From positions 42,472,019-42,536,018 of the forward strand of contig CM049306.1 in NCBI GenBank assembly GCA_026874595.1: DNA of 64,000 nt, in the 5' to 3' direction. Below, one piece after another: positions 1-13,070 of this stretch; the first letter of the stretch is position 1, and every line of letters starts with the position of its first letter. The stretch comes from Sipunculus nudus (Eukaryota; Annelida; Sipuncula; Golfingiida; Sipunculidae). Both the position numbers and the translations under genes were made by a program. The notes under the pieces were generated by a model. The model saw nothing but the letters and a program-made list of their open reading frames with translations, was not told the DNA's origin and made no database searches.

Positions 1-351
1 CGCATACATCAGGTGGTCGCCATTTACGCATAAGCACTCCATTTTTAACATAGAAACACACTGGGCTCTGTGACAGTTCATCTTTAGAAACTGCCTTGGG
101 AAACAAACATGAAATATCAGGGTCCTTATGCTGTTCCGCGATAAGTTCTGACCTTGAGAATGCTGTATCCTGTACGGGCGAGTCGTTAGACGAGGCACTA
201 GTGACTCCCAGAGTGTTATTATCTCGACCATTATCCTCATGTTTGTTTTTCTTGGCCATAGATCTAGTTACAGCACATGAAGGATACAAACCAGGAATTT
301 CCTGACTTTCCGGATCAGTGTCCTGATCAAGTGACGGCTTTTTAGCCCTCA
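1..351 (-). pseudogene. LTR-retrotransposon pol fragment (Ty3/gypsy-like), cut by window edge
   Basis: On the minus strand one frame stays open from about position 351 to the left edge. It reads like the linker between RNase H and integrase of a gypsy-type polyprotein. Recognisable pieces are an AFSRSELIAEQHKDPDI stretch followed by a VKNGVLMRKWRPPDV stretch; the second is the usual sequence just before the integrase zinc finger. The upstream end coincides with the start of an unrelated non-coding repeat at about 345, so the polyprotein is truncated there. The downstream part (zinc finger, DDE core) would lie beyond the window. Neither LTR is visible. Assignment to Ty3/gypsy rather than another LTR clade is from pattern recognition only. 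Confidence 0.65.
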
Positions 352-890
352 GCCCTTAGGCTGATGGGCTATTGTCGTCACCCAAGCTGTCCGTCCGTCC
401 GTCCGTCCGGCGTCCGTTAACTTTTACCTTGTGAGCGGGATATCTTGAAAAGGATTCACCGTAAGAATTTTATTTCCTCGGTAAAGATGTATATCGACAA
501 AATCTCGGTCAAGTTCGAAGATGGGTAACCTTGACCTATTTTTCTACATTTTAGAGCTGATTATAAAAAAACACTTAGATGCTTATTACTCAGGAACCAT
601 TTAATGGATTTTCACAAAACTCACTATGATTATTGGGACTGATAGTCTGTACCTGCTACATAAGTTTGGTGGCGCCACCTACAATTTCTGATTTTTAATG
701 AATTTTTATCGGATTTGTCAACTTTGGGGTGGGAGCGGGATATCTCTAAAAGGATTTACCGTAGGAATTTTATTTTTTCGGTGAAGATGTATATTGACAA
801 AATCTCGGTCAAGTTTGAAGATGGATGACCTTGACCTATTTTTCTACGTTTTAGAGCTGATTATTGAAAAAACATTTAGAAGCTTATTTC
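345..890. repeat. Non-coding repeat with (GTCC)n tract and 301-bp internal tandem duplication
   Basis: A block beginning GAGCGGGATATCT at about 432 is repeated at about 733, giving a period near 301 bp. Both units carry the same 'AAAATCTCGGTCAAGTT' and 'ACCTTGACCTATTTTTCTA' segments. A GTCC microsatellite (388-410) leads in and a GTGGCGCCACC palindrome lies at about 671. There is no open reading frame of note. It abuts the pol fragment at its left, as if inserted into it. Confidence 0.7.
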
Positions 891-1919
891 TCAGGAGTCT
901 ATAAGGTCTTGCACAACACGCGTTTCAGGAATTCTCTAGAAAAAAACAGCGCTGTGTATCTCTACAGACCAGACTTATCACGTGACCCACGACCAGGCGT
1001 GAAAACCCAAGGCTCACATGACAAGGAGAGTTCAACCAGTACGGATTAAACATAGAATATAATACGCGGCTAGACACGAGTGCCACAACAGGAGCCACGC
1101 CCGTGTTACATAATAAAAAGAGCACCTGTAACAATATATTGTGTTATATTATTTAAGACTGAAGATCCTTTAGTATGGCATGAGCAACTCCTGTATTATA
1201 TGTCAAGAGACACCTGCTTAGCCGCCCAGATGCCCTTTGAATTTTGTGTGATAGGTCCTTGCCATACACATCTTTCCTGGTCAGTGTGCAGCCATTTAGG
1301 AAAATTAAAAAACTGCCTATAGCATTTTCTTTTTGAGATGATATTGGTGTTGACCATCTAAAAGATTTAACTGCGCAGTGCACTGACATGCACAAGTGTC
1401 TTGTAATGCAAACCTTAATACAAGCACAAGCAACAAAGAGAGAAGGATAGCAGTACTGATAAAGGTTCTGGGGATTATAATATATATATATATATACTAC
1501 TTTAGATAAAATAGGTTAAAAAACACAAAAGGTAAGGGGTTTTTAGTCTGATATTATTCTTCACACTTTGCTTTCCTGCTCGTCGGGCCTATATGGTCAT
1601 AATGGGTATCAGATGGTTTTTCGTTCTACATTTTTCTGCTGCCCATTACCAATATACCCGTTCACAATATCAGAGAATAAACCAGTACACCACCACTCAA
1701 CAGAAGTGACGACGACCCCGCCAGCCCTTGTAGCGGCAAGAGCTTATGTTTACTGCAAAGAATCATTGAATCTCCCTCACAATCACAATGCAAGTAATCC
1801 TTTGTTTTAGCAATGAATACATAACTTGTTGAAAATCTGATGCCAAGATCATGTAGACAACTTTCATACATTTGATGTTGCCGAGAAAACTTGAACGAGA
1901 AATTTGTTTCTTCAACAAA

Positions 1920-1974
<55 letters not shown>

Positions 1975-2550
1975 ATGTGTATAATTTAGCTCTGGAAGTG
2001 CCCTTTTTGTATTTGTTTCCCTTCTATATAGTTCCGAGATGAGTGCTCATTTAGTAACGATGTCGTTTTCCATGACCATCCATGCAGGCAAGATGATCTG
2101 GAGTAACTGTGTCATAAACTCTGGATGATAAATCTGTTTCTTGTATCTTGTTAACTATATAAACCTATACATTTTCTTCTGCCATAAGCCACTTGAACCC
2201 GTAGATGCCCTTCCTGTTCTTGGTCTCTAAGGGCTGACGACTACTCTCACTTCTTTCCCTCTTTCTCGTTCGTTCAAATATAGGTTTGCATCACAAGGTT
2301 TGTGCCACTGTGCAGTATAATGTCTTAACTGGTCAAGATCAATATCATACCCAAACGAGCATGCTACAGGCAGACTTGTAATTTCCCTGAATGTCTGTAT
2401 GTTGTTCATCAACGATATGTATAGTAATGAGTTATCACCAGGTCTGTGTGCATTCTAAGCGCATTAGAACGGCTCACTGACATAATATACATATTGAGTT
2501 CCAAGAGACTAGTAAGAGAATAGTTACTTATATTTCTGGAAAATGTCTAA
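891..2550. other. No gene seen
   Basis: No conserved coding sequence or splice-bounded open frame was recognised. The only structure seen is a (TA)n tract at 1925-1962 that runs into (GT)n up to about 1980, and a shorter (TA)n at about 1477-1496. Confidence 0.6.
1925..1980. repeat. (TA)n-(GT)n compound microsatellite
   Basis: Uninterrupted TA dinucleotides from 1925 to 1962, followed by GT dinucleotides. Confidence 0.95.
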
Positions 2551-3085
2551 TGTAAATGAATAAATCATATTTTGATAAGCTGGATAGCATAATTGCATTC
2601 CCTGCCTATGAAAATGTATGTTATGATGCTAAGATTGCTTTCCTATGTTGCCTAGAAGGCGAGGTATTAGGATTCATATACCCCCAAGATGGCTGCCATA
2701 ATTCATTTATAAGAAGTGGCTCCTATCAAAAATCCAAAAGTTAAGGCCATGCATAACACATAGAAAAAAGTTTGCTGCATTCATTTAGAGAGTCCCATGC
2801 TCAAACATGAACAATAAAAATAAAGCACATTATGACTTTTGTTTATAGTAAATGGTTTAATATTAATGAATAATCATTATCTTGATAATTTGGATACCAT
2901 AACTGTATTCTTTAACCATGAAAATGAATGTTTAGACACTAAGATTGTTTCCTAAGTTGCGTAGAAGCCAAGATATAAGCATTCATTTGTTTCCACATTG
3001 CGGCCATCTTTGAATCCAAGATGGCTACCATAATGCATCTCCAGGAAGTGGCTCCTAACAAAGTTTAAAAGTTACTTACATAGTT
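2551..3085. repeat. Tandem duplication, two ~205-bp units at ~316-bp spacing
   Basis: Positions 2551-2755 and 2867-3083 are diverged copies of one unit. Shared blocks include 'ATTTTGATAA.CTGGATA.CATAA', 'CCAAGATGGCT.CCATAAT' and 'GAAGTGGCTCCTA.CAAA'. The CCAAGATGGCTGCC core resembles a YY1-type site (family knowledge), but it may be only part of the repeat. No coding potential seen. Confidence 0.7.
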
Positions 3086-4844
3086 AACACTTGTAAAAAT
3101 GTTGGTGCTGTTATCCGGCATGTCCCCATAACTTTGCTGAGCCACCTGACTATAAGGGCAATACACATCGGTGTTGGAATCGAAATTTTCAAATATACTT
3201 TGCAAGGTATGTTTCTGGTTTGCTTTTAGTTAATCTGGCACATGCCCTTCATTGCTACGTTCTCTCTGGACCTCTCAGCCAGTTTACAAAAAAAAATCAC
3301 CAAATTTCAGCTGGCATCCCTATGTGGAACAGACTTCGCACAAGAATGTTAATACAATTTCCATGCGGACCCATAAAATTCATATATTGTTTCACAAAGT
3401 TGTCTAAAGAGCTTGCATGTATCCATGGCAGGTCAAACAATAAAAATCAGTAACATACAATCACTGTTACGTGTTCATTGTTCAAAGTGTGATAATTCAA
3501 ATCTACCGACCAGGCAGAGCTTAACTAATCTTTAAAGCACCCGTGACGTCCGAGTGATTTTTTTAACAATAAAAAAGGTCAGTGAATTTTTATTCCTATA
3601 AAAATATACACACTTGGAAGGAGATTCCGGTAGTAAATATATTTCACAAATCTTTAACATATTTATGTTCTCGTAATGAGTTAAACATTTTGAGCAAACA
3701 AATGAAAAACTTTATCGGAAATAGACTAATGGTAAAATAGAGCGTGTTCTACATGTTATAATAATCGAGCAAGGAAATGGGGGCCCCTCCCTAGTTAATG
3801 TGGTTGTTGAAATGTGTGAATGTACACAAGCAGTGGCCCCCGTCACTTATTTCCTGTGCTGGGAATCATTCAGCGCTTGCTGCAGCAGTGCTGAACAATT
3901 TTCCAGATGTCCTGTGCCGGGTGAGGGTAAGCAAGCCGATGTCAATCCAACATCTTGTCCGCTTCTGAACCCAGCTGTCAGTTATAACACCTTCTTCTTC
4001 TCTCTGTCAAACACAAGCCAGAGCAAACATGTTCACGCTCTGTGTAAACAATTAGCCGCATGGTGTATAGTCCCCATGTGTCAGTTTGACACCCGTTCAT
4101 GTAGAATTCTCCCCATGTGATGTGGGAATTGTATCCAGGTACATCACACCTCCTATATCAACACCAGACTTCCTCAGTGTCGGGGTTATTTAGAATCTAA
4201 CAACCACATGTCTCTAAGTTCGTCTGTGTCACTGCCGCTGTGATTCTGCACAGGATAATTCGCGGGTCCTCACACGGACCGTGCAAATCTGCACTCACGT
4301 GAAATCCTTTTAGCCATCAATCATATGGTCCAACAAACACCGCCACTATATTCATAACTTCCATATGAGCATAGGTGCACATGAATGACAAACAGAAACC
4401 ACCTAAGAACACCCCAATGAAATATATCTTTCCCAGCGTAAACTGTGGTGGTGGTAGACAATCAACTGGCAAACCTTTATAGCTATATTGCTCTTGTTCT
4501 GGTCATCAGTGAAATTATATCTCTATATAAACCTACTCATAATAACCTGGTATGCTGCTATGCATTCGAGGAATCTTATATCAATATCATTGCGTTCACT
4601 ATCAACTTTTATATATGAAAGTAAATGATATAATTCACTCTCTTGTTACATGCCTATTTCGGATGCAGCAAGACAAGGAGATACAGCATTACGGACATCA
4701 TTAATTCATGTTTGTATAATTTGAAAAAACCCTAAAAAGTTCAACTGTAATATGAATTGTACACAAACTACGCACAAGTGCATTACGGCAGGACGAGTGC
4801 ATTACGGCATACACCAGGATAGTAAGTTTGGATTTATAAATATA
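3086..4844. other. No gene seen
   Basis: The longest open frame (3800-4120, plus) has a cysteine- and serine-rich composition with no recognisable domain and no clear splice context, so it is not called. No repeats of note were recognised. Confidence 0.5.
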
Positions 4845-6950
4845 AACAAGGAACCTGTGGGTCACGGCGCTCAGCTGAAATTGATTCTTGGAATATTTGT
4901 ATAAAATCCTAGGGGTTGTGTTGACTCTGCACTTTTATGACTACATGACCACATACACGGATTTTTTAAAAGTATTTCAGCTATAAGTGACTGTAATATG
5001 CATGTAAATATATCCACTTGGAACTTATAAAACCCTGTAAATTATAAAATAATTGACTTAAGCAATATAATACACATTTAATTTATGCACTGAAATAAAA
5101 TGCTGTAAAAATTTAACTTTTCCATTTTAAAATGAGCATAAACTAAATTTGATAAGTAAGTTATAACAAGTCAATTAGGTATACATTGCATCTGCAGTGT
5201 AATATTGAAACTTGTGGCCTGAAACCATTTAATGATGAAATAAGGAAAAAAAATAGTAGCCTAATAGGCCCAAGTGTTATATGAAAGGATACATTTTAAA
5301 AACAAAAGAAAATGTGTAGATGTAATAGTTCTCAACAGTTAAATATATGGCCATGTGAGCTAAAAAAGTTTTCCTTATATTCCTTATTAATTTAGTGTAC
5401 CAGTGTTATTCAAAGCAAGGTCTAGCTAACTTTAAGAGATAAGAATGAAATGCTACAAAGTATTTACACCTTATTATATATTCAAACATGTTAATGAGCA
5501 CTTAGAATCCGAATATTTAACCGAATTTGAACATTAAAAAAATAAATAACATAAATTTGCAATATGTAGAGCTTGGGATTCAAATCCTCAATTTTTTTTT
5601 TAATTCAAAATTTTTCAAAATTCTGAACAAAAATTGAATTAACATTGAAATTCTAAGATTAGTCTTGTTTATTTAACATGTCAATTGTAACATAAACAGC
5701 CTCAGGTAGCAACATCATGCACCACCTATGGCATATAGGCTAAGTCTGATATAAATAGCAATTATTTTAATGACATAATCTTCTAAAAAGTTGGATAAAA
5801 GATTTTTATCAATTCCTCTCAAATTTAAGACATTAAAAATTTAAATCCATGTAAGTGCATCCTATGAAATAAAATCAACAGTGCTTACAGGCAAAACTGT
5901 GCAACAAAGGGACACTCACACTCAGTTGGGCAAGGGAGCCAAGAGTGAAGGACATAATGTAATAGCTTGGGGAGGCCAGGGCTGTAGTACCAGCTGTGCA
6001 TAACACACTGTACTGCACTGGGATGGCCTGATTGTAAAGATGTAAAATACTTGACATGGTGGTTGAAACTTGAATAAAAGCTACAGTTTTTGACAAATTG
6101 CTTTCAAAATTCAAGTAATAAAAGATTTTATCCTTATGTGTACAAGCTGTGAAAATAAAAGTAACCGTGCTCACAGAGGTGAGGGCTGATCACATACTGC
6201 AGACCCCTCTTCTAGGTTGGCTTGATGTAAACAACACTTGACATGGTGTTTGAATATTTGAATAAAAACTACTCTTTTTGACCAGTTCCTTTCCAATTTC
6301 AGATTATATTAGCCTGAAACCTTATCTATTCATCATGTGAAAATAAAACTGAATGTATGTACAGGGAAAAAAATATGCCATATTCAATTTTGGGCATAAT
6401 TTAAGGTTATAATCTTACATTTATGCTAAAAAATAAAAAAATAAATACAAAATTTTGATCTGATTTCTGGTATACACTTAAAATTAAGTTAAATATAGTT
6501 ATATGCTTGAAATAAGCTTTCTAGCTTGAAAAATTCATTTTGAGTGAGTAAATATATTTCCTGATTTTTGACAAAGTGCATTATGTTTGGGCCCATAATT
6601 CACAGATTTATGCAATATTGACCTAATTTCTGGTATGTACATATAGGTAATATACGCAGATTGGTCATATCAAATATGAATAGATTAACACCAGTGGTTT
6701 TCCCAGTGGGCAGTTTTGAAGTGAAATAATAGGTTTTCACTGTAAAAATGGAGGTTTTCCTTATTTTCTCAAAGGAATGAACTCCCAGTGACCCAGTTTC
6801 AGGTTTGGTAGGAGAACTTAGGGACATTTTTCGAATTTTGGATTCGAAGGCCAACGGTTTCAAAACCTGCCTTGTTAACGGACGGCAGGACGACAGACAA
6901 AGGACCATGACTGCATAGCTCAGATGACTTATAGTCAGCTGTTCTAAAAA
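4845..6950 (+). mobile_element. Dispersed hairpin-ended repeat family, copy 1
   Basis: Starts with AACAAGGAACCTGTGGGTCA then CGGCGCTCAGCTGA, and ends with a GCTCAGATGACTTATAGTCA hairpin region at about 6916-6950. The same two ends and the same internal order recur at 10497, 20655 and 23706. The interior is AT-rich and non-coding. It includes a local duplication of ~200 bp (about 5868-6070 and 6130-6290) built around 'GACATGGTG.TTGAA'. The 3' end reads as an imperfect 13-bp stem with a 3-nt loop, here with some stem decay. This resembles non-autonomous Helitron/Helentron elements; that class is inference. Confidence 0.7.
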
Positions 6951-8863
6951 CATCAATGCGTCTCACATTATGTATGGCTCATTTCAAATAAATATACTTA
7001 ATCACATTTCAAATATATAACAATTAAGTATAAAGTTTTAGAAAATAAGGTATAATATTTCCAGTTTATGTTAATTCTAAACCAGATTTAGAGAAAACAT
7101 TTCATAGTAAACTCCTGAGTGGAACAAAAATCTATAATTCTCTTTTTTAAATATATTTCATTTGCAATGTATAAATATTATTTTCTGAAAAGTAGGGGGG
7201 ATAATTATATTGACCATCCCGCCCTGGTTACAAAGTGGGGGGGATACATACTCCTCCCCCCCCCCCACCCTAATTAACGCCCCTTGCCACAGAAAAAGAG
7301 CTCACTTGCACTTATAACCATCACACTTCACGGCATTTAACGAAGTAAATAAATATAATATCAAATTATAACACAGCAATTCACGGTAATCTGAAATAGC
7401 ATGTGACCATGCAATTCAATGAAATAGGAAAAAGTAGGTATTTCATTTGAAGAAAAATATTAAAATTAGAATGGAGACAAATGCAGGAAAATTAGGAAAG
7501 CTTTAATGATTCTGTAATATTTGAAACCATATTGATTCTGTGTAAAGCTATTGTGGTATATTACTCGAATCGTGTTCGCTGTTTCAGGTATTCAAAATCA
7601 CAAATTACTGGAATAAAAAAATAATATTTATCTTTTATATCTTTATTGATAACAACAGATTTTGAAATGAAGATATGAGCATTTACATTAAACAAGTGAC
7701 GCTCAGCTGGCTAAAGCATGCCATTTTGTCCTATGGTTCACAACTGTTAAAATAGTGTTAATCATATCACTAAAGAAAGACATAATTTTGTTCAAACTTT
7801 TGATGGTGAGTGACATCTCAAGTCAGATATATGAGAGAAAAGTTGAACGGTCACATGAATGTCAGTTGTTGGGTTGAAAATCCATCATGAACATCCGTAT
7901 AAAATGATAAAAGAGGCCAAATCACCTATCTGACCTTTATAAACTAAATGTAATCCCTTGGAGCCTTTAATAAAAATTAGGCCAGAAAACGTGGAATAAC
8001 CGCACACAGGCTGTTTTTTTTTCTATCAACGTGTTTATAATATGTGGGGGCCCGCCAAAATAAGAGCATCTGGCAGCAAGTCAGATAAGCCAGAGCTTTG
8101 CAAAAGGCGTTTTGCAACAAGTGACCTTTCTACCTCGATCCGCGTATATGCAACCTACCACCTCAGGTTACAAGTTTTCCCGTTGGTCAACAATGCTGTG
8201 TTTACAAACATGTTGTTGATAAACAAATACATACATACTTCACGAAGGCGTTATAGGAACTTTTCACAACCAAAATTGCCTTAGATCATTAATATATACA
8301 CAGAGGAAGCCAGAAATCACATACATTCTTTTTCAAAATGTAGGTGAATGGGCAACTTTAAAAAATATATATGACATATTCAGTCTCATACAACATATGA
8401 CGCTTTCCAAGATATTAATGGTAGTAAATTTCAAGGAAAGCCATGCCCTATGGTCACTGAGGAACTTAAGCTTCAGTATTGATTTCCACAAAAAAAAGAC
8501 TGATTGTAAGTTTGGTAGTCACATTTTAAAGAAATGCCTGGCTTAATGTTTGTCTCCACTTTCCATGTTGCCAATGGAATAGGTATAACAGATGTACTCT
8601 ATATCAGCTAGACCATCTGAAGTTACATATATGAGTTAAAACAGTCACATGCATGTCTTGTGACAGTCTCAAAGTCAATATAAACTTCCGCTTAAAAACT
8701 TCCGCTTAAAAAAAAAAAAACATGAGTGGCCCTACTAGTCTCATTAAAGAGATGAAGCTTTCTCACATTAATAATCGCAGTGAATTTCAAGGCAATAGAT
8801 GGATTAATTATTGAACCTGGAGCTTTTGTTTCAATTTTAAATCATAATGAGCCAGCTGCAGCG

Positions 8864-8901
<38 letters not shown>

Positions 8902-8916
8902 TCAGGAAAGCCGGAT
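6951..8916. other. No gene seen; low-complexity tracts
   Basis: Contains a C run at about 7256-7267, an A run near 8707, and a (TA)n tract at 8867-8898. The open frame at 8042-8284 (plus) lies in a locally GC-richer patch but has no recognisable domain. Related segments around 7800-7870 and 8620-8690 (both with 'ATATATGAG' and 'CAGTCACATG'-like blocks) suggest old repeats. Confidence 0.5.
8867..8898. repeat. (TA)n microsatellite
   Basis: Perfect TA dinucleotide run. Confidence 0.95.
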
Positions 8917-9401
8917 GTAGGCCTACCTATAACGTTACGTCTGTGATACATCGGCGTTACGTTTGCGACATGATGACATCGAATACGTAACGCTGAACTG
9001 AAGTAGCGTTACGTGTGAACGGTATTATGTTGCGTTTTCATCAGTTGTCACCCAGAACACGTTCTTAAGTTTCTGAGCGTAACAGACAGATCGCAGACAG
9101 ATACGTGGCTGTATAGCCAACACGCTGTTAAAACGTACGGTCAGCGTAATATCGTGTACACATAACGCTATTTCTGGCTTACGGCTGCGGATGTGATCGA
9201 AGACGTATAAAGTTAAAAGAACACAGAGTTTGACATTCGGAAATTGTACAACATGCTCTAACACTTGCACATGCGTTACCAGCCATGAACAGGTAATATC
9301 GCGTACTCATAACGGTATACATCGGCTTACGATATTTCATCGTATTGCAAACGTAAAGCGGATGTAACGTAGACCCAGCGTTATATGTAAACCAGGCCTA
9401 A
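8917..9401. mobile_element. Foldback MITE rich in CGTTACG motifs
   Basis: The ends are imperfect inverted repeats. The left arm reads GTAGGCCTACCTATAACG, then a spaced GTTACGTTTGCGACATGATG. The reverse complement of the right end reads TAGGCCTGGTTTACATATAACG-like sequence, then CTTTACGTTTGCAATACGATG-like sequence. CGTTACG/CGTAACG-type words recur many times inside. There is no transposase. The superfamily cannot be told from what is visible. Confidence 0.65.
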
Positions 9402-10115
9402 TCGACATTTTAATGAGCTGATAGGTCAGTTTTATTCAGTTTCATATGAGGTATACATGAATTTAACTGTAAGGTCCAATTATTGATTTCTGTTCAACAG
9501 CCTTGAACACTCCGAAGGTGCTGATAATCATGTTTTTTTTTATTATAAATGTAGCTCGCTGAATATAGGTCATGGTGATCTAAATCAGAGTTTGCGAAGA
9601 GATTTTACAAATACCTTTCGGGTTAATTAGCAATAACTTTCTATGTCTGTTGGTTACGATAGTTCCCGGCTTTACATGGCGGTCAGTCGTCAAGCCGTAT
9701 GAAACAGTTACAAATACATGTGGCGCTACTAGTATTACACATAAAAAAGACAATCAAAGATGAGTTGAGAACATTAAATTGCAGAGCAATCCATGCATTA
9801 GTTTTTGAGAAACTGGAACTTTTGCATACATTTTACTCAATGCGGACCAATTATGGTGAAATATCAAATCATCAATCAACAATTGTCATGAGTTGGTCAG
9901 GCAAATCCTGTTAAAAATTGGCATGTATAATCAATTGTATATTAATTATTCCCCCGACTTTTAAGCTAGTTGGGGTGGGGGTGATCGATGTAATCACCAT
10001 CTCCCCTTACATTTAGAAAATTATAGTTTAAATGTATAGGCCTATATAGTATAAAATATAAAAATAAATAGAATAATAGACTTTAATTCCATTTCTGCCT
10101 TTCTGAATGATGCAA

Positions 10116-10190
<75 letters not shown>

Positions 10191-10193
10191 CAG
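9402..10193. other. No gene seen; ends in long (TA)n
   Basis: No recognisable coding sequence. Positions 10116-10188 are a long TA microsatellite with one GTA interruption; open frames through it are artefacts of the repeat. Confidence 0.6.
10116..10188. repeat. (TA)n microsatellite
   Basis: TA dinucleotides with a single GTA interruption near 10128. Confidence 0.95.
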
Positions 10194-10308
10194 AGGGTAT
10201 GTTATGAAGTTCTGGGTCAAACAGAAGCCTGAAGAGATGGAGATCCAGAATTTTCACAACAAAGCCAATCGTGGAAACGAACCCGATCTTTACAACACGG
10301 GGCACGGG
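10194..10308 (+). CDS. Possible coding exon, product unknown
   Basis: After a CCCAG acceptor the plus strand gives a protein-like frame with the pieces YVMKFWVKQKPEEMEIQNF and NRGNEPDLYNTGHG, closing at a GGG/GTGATA donor in phase 0. That phase fits directly onto the next candidate exon at 16642. Without splicing the frame stops at 10350. The acceptor lacks a good pyrimidine tract because a (TA)n run precedes it, and the minus strand is also open here, so coding status is uncertain. No family was recognised. Confidence 0.3.
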
Positions 10309-10496
10309 GTGATATTTGACATAGCTGTGGGGAACCGTTTACTTTCATAATATCTGCAATGACTTTTGCATTTATACCTGCCCTCTGTAAAAACAAAATA
10401 CCACGAGATGATATCCATAAGAAAAAAAAATAATGTCATCTGTTAACAGATGGCGAGCCTTATCCCCCAGGCATAACACTGGTCCATGTATAAATG

Positions 10497-12473
10497 TAAA
10501 CAAGAGACCCATGGGTCACGTGGCTCAGCTGAATTTTGGAAAATTTACCGAATGCAAAATATACTTATTTCTTTTGTTTTGTTTTTTTTTATATATCAGC
10601 ATTTGATAAGCTAAGAGAAATTGGCCCTGCTTACTGGTGAAAATCAAACATTAAATCTATGTTTGCTGAATTAATACTGTGCACTTTTATGGTCTATATC
10701 AAAGACGCAGGAGCCACTCATGATCAAATATTTCTAGAAGTATCATTATTTCAGCTACGTGCCAGTAATATGTACATAAAATAACCATGGGAATGTAAGA
10801 ACACCTATCAATTACAGAATAAGGAAGAAAGTAGTGATTAGCTGAAGTATAATACACATTTAATTTAATAACTGAAATAAAACGCTGTAAAAAAATTAAA
10901 TTTTCTATTTCAAAATGAGCATAAACTAAGTTTGATAAGTACATATTGCACTGTTTAATACATAAAATTTGTGACCTGAAACCATTTAATAAGGCAATCA
11001 GGGGAAAACATGATGGGCCTAAGAGTTATATTTGACGAACAAAAATGTGTAACGGTAATAATTCTAAAAACAGGTTACACATATTTCCAAATGCAAATTA
11101 AAAACATTTTAATCCAGGCTTTAATATATCACCTTTACGATTAAATATATTACAATTTAAAGCTATATATAGTTAAAATAGACTGCAGAACACTTGAAAT
11201 TCTACAATTAAGTTGAATCACAATATTAAATTGCATCATCATATATCCCTATTTATGTGAGATAACACCACATTAGGCATACAAATGTATTTATTTTTTA
11301 ACCACAAAAATATACCCTATAACAAAAGAATAAATATCTGAATATAAAACATGATTCAAATTCACAATTCTATATTGTACCTTTATTCATCCATAATTTG
11401 GCTCACATATTATCAATTAATGCATACTGATGGGTTAAATTATATTTAATTTGTTAAAATTATTTGGACGAAAATTAATATCTTTATTATCACACTTTGG
11501 CATCCTCTGGATTACTCCTTCACTTACAATTTCAAGAAAATGTTTGTATATTGGAGTGAAAACAGCATTAAAATTAAGGAAATTCAGATCAAACAGTAAA
11601 TATTAATGCATAACACTTGTTGGGAAGGGGGGTGAGGGGAAGGGGGGGGGGATATGAGAATAACTGTACACAGCAGGGATCTCCCCCAGTCACCCATTAC
11701 AAATCAGGAACCCTGGAATAGCGGACCTCCAGTGACCAGAAGTGGGCTGCCTGCAGTTTGACACTACAAGTTAGTACTATAGAGCCTCCAAGGAAAAATT
11801 TAATACTTAACCTTGTTTTTTAGCTTTTATTTTGAAATATCAGATTTCTACAGAATAAATACTTACATGTACATGCTGTGAAAATAAAAGCAACAGTACA
11901 TACAGGAAAGAAGAGTGCCATGGTCAAATTTGGACAAAATATAAGGTACTGATTTTATATTTATGCTAATAATTTAAAAGATTTACAAAATTCAGATCTA
12001 ATTTTGGGTATATAATTGAACCTTGATTGTGTAAATTTTTATCCTTGAAAAAAAAAGTCTCTGCCTTCAACAATTATCTTTCCTGATTTGTACATGGGCG
12101 CATTATATTTTAACCATAAGCCCCATAACTTCAAGAAACTACACAATACTGACCTAATTCCTGGCATGAACATAGGAGACATATAAAGGAATATGTATGC
12201 CAAAGAGAAACAACACAGCTCTTGTTGTTTTGATATATAAGGCGGTTTTTAAAAGTAACAGTAGATTTTTTTTTATTAAAATTGAGGCTTTTCCTCAATT
12301 CCTCAAAGGAACGAATTCGCAGTGACCCAGTATTGGGTTTGGTATAAAACTTAGGGACATCTAACTGTATGTCGAATTTCGGATTCATAGGTCCAACGCT
12401 TTCAAAATGTGCTCAAAATGACGGACAATTGACCATCCCTATTGCTCAGATGACTTATAGTCAGCTGAGCTAA
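10497..12473 (+). mobile_element. Dispersed hairpin-ended repeat family, copy 2
   Basis: Begins AACAAGAGACCCATGGGTCA, then CGTGGCTCAGCTGA. Ends at 12444-12473 with GCTCAGATGACTTATAGTCA then GCTGAGCTAA. The interior tracks copies 1 and 4, including the common blocks 'TGTGAAAATAAAAGCAAC', 'GATCTAATTTTGGGTATA' and 'CAGTGACCCAGT'. Non-coding. The 3' hairpin is nearly perfect (one stem mismatch). Confidence 0.75.
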
Positions 12474-13070
12474 ATGACTAGCATTAACATCACAGTCGTA
12501 TGTCTTTTTAACGAATAAGAAAAATTTAGGTCGATGGCATTGGTCAACGGACCATATATTTGAAGTTCCAGCTATATCTTGCACGGAACCTTTTTTTTTT
12601 TTTTGTTTTCTCTAAAATGTATATTACTTGCTTTAAATTGAAATTTTAAACTTTTTCTCAACAATAGAATGACATTTTCATTTTTAAACGAGGAAGAAAT
12701 ATATTTTAGAATTATGGTAAGTTAAACTTTTCTCTCTAATTTTTCATTCCTCATGGTTATACACAGATATGAGGATTTATCTTATAATTTGACCTATTAA
12801 ACACAACATGATATACATGTATTTTGAAAGTGTAAACAAAAGACTCAGGAAGAGCTGAGAATCCTGTATTTCTTAGTACAGTTTTTGTGATTATTTATTC
12901 AGAGGCACGGGATGAGATGAGACGAAAAAAGCGGTAACTTTTTATTCTAATTAGCTAACCAGTTTTTTTTTATTGGTATAATCAATATGATTTAATTGGA
13001 ATGAAACAAAGTATGTCCGGAGTGTCCTCTGTTTCTGTCTCTCAACTGTTTGTATCTTTGCGTATATATA
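12474..13070. other. No gene seen
   Basis: AT-rich sequence between two mobile elements. No recognisable coding sequence or repeat ends. Confidence 0.5.

Noticed and set aside
3800-4120. 106-codon plus-strand open frame
   Set aside because: Composition is not domain-like, there is no splice or promoter context, and no family is recognisable.
5565-5590. tRNA B-box-like word GGGATTCAAATCC
   Set aside because: No A-box or cloverleaf around it, and it is inside a repeat whose other copies lack it.
6600-6956. 118-codon minus-strand open frame
   Set aside because: Lies wholly in hairpin-family copy 1; the equivalent positions in copies 2 and 4 do not keep the frame.
8042-8284. 80-codon plus-strand frame starting ATGTGGGGGCCC
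   Set aside because: No recognisable domain and no supporting exon; the local GC rise could equally be a repeat or untranslated region.
10042-10350. Open frames through the (TA)n tract with Tyr-Ile repeats
   Set aside because: Translation of a microsatellite. Only the part after 10193 is kept, as a low-confidence exon.
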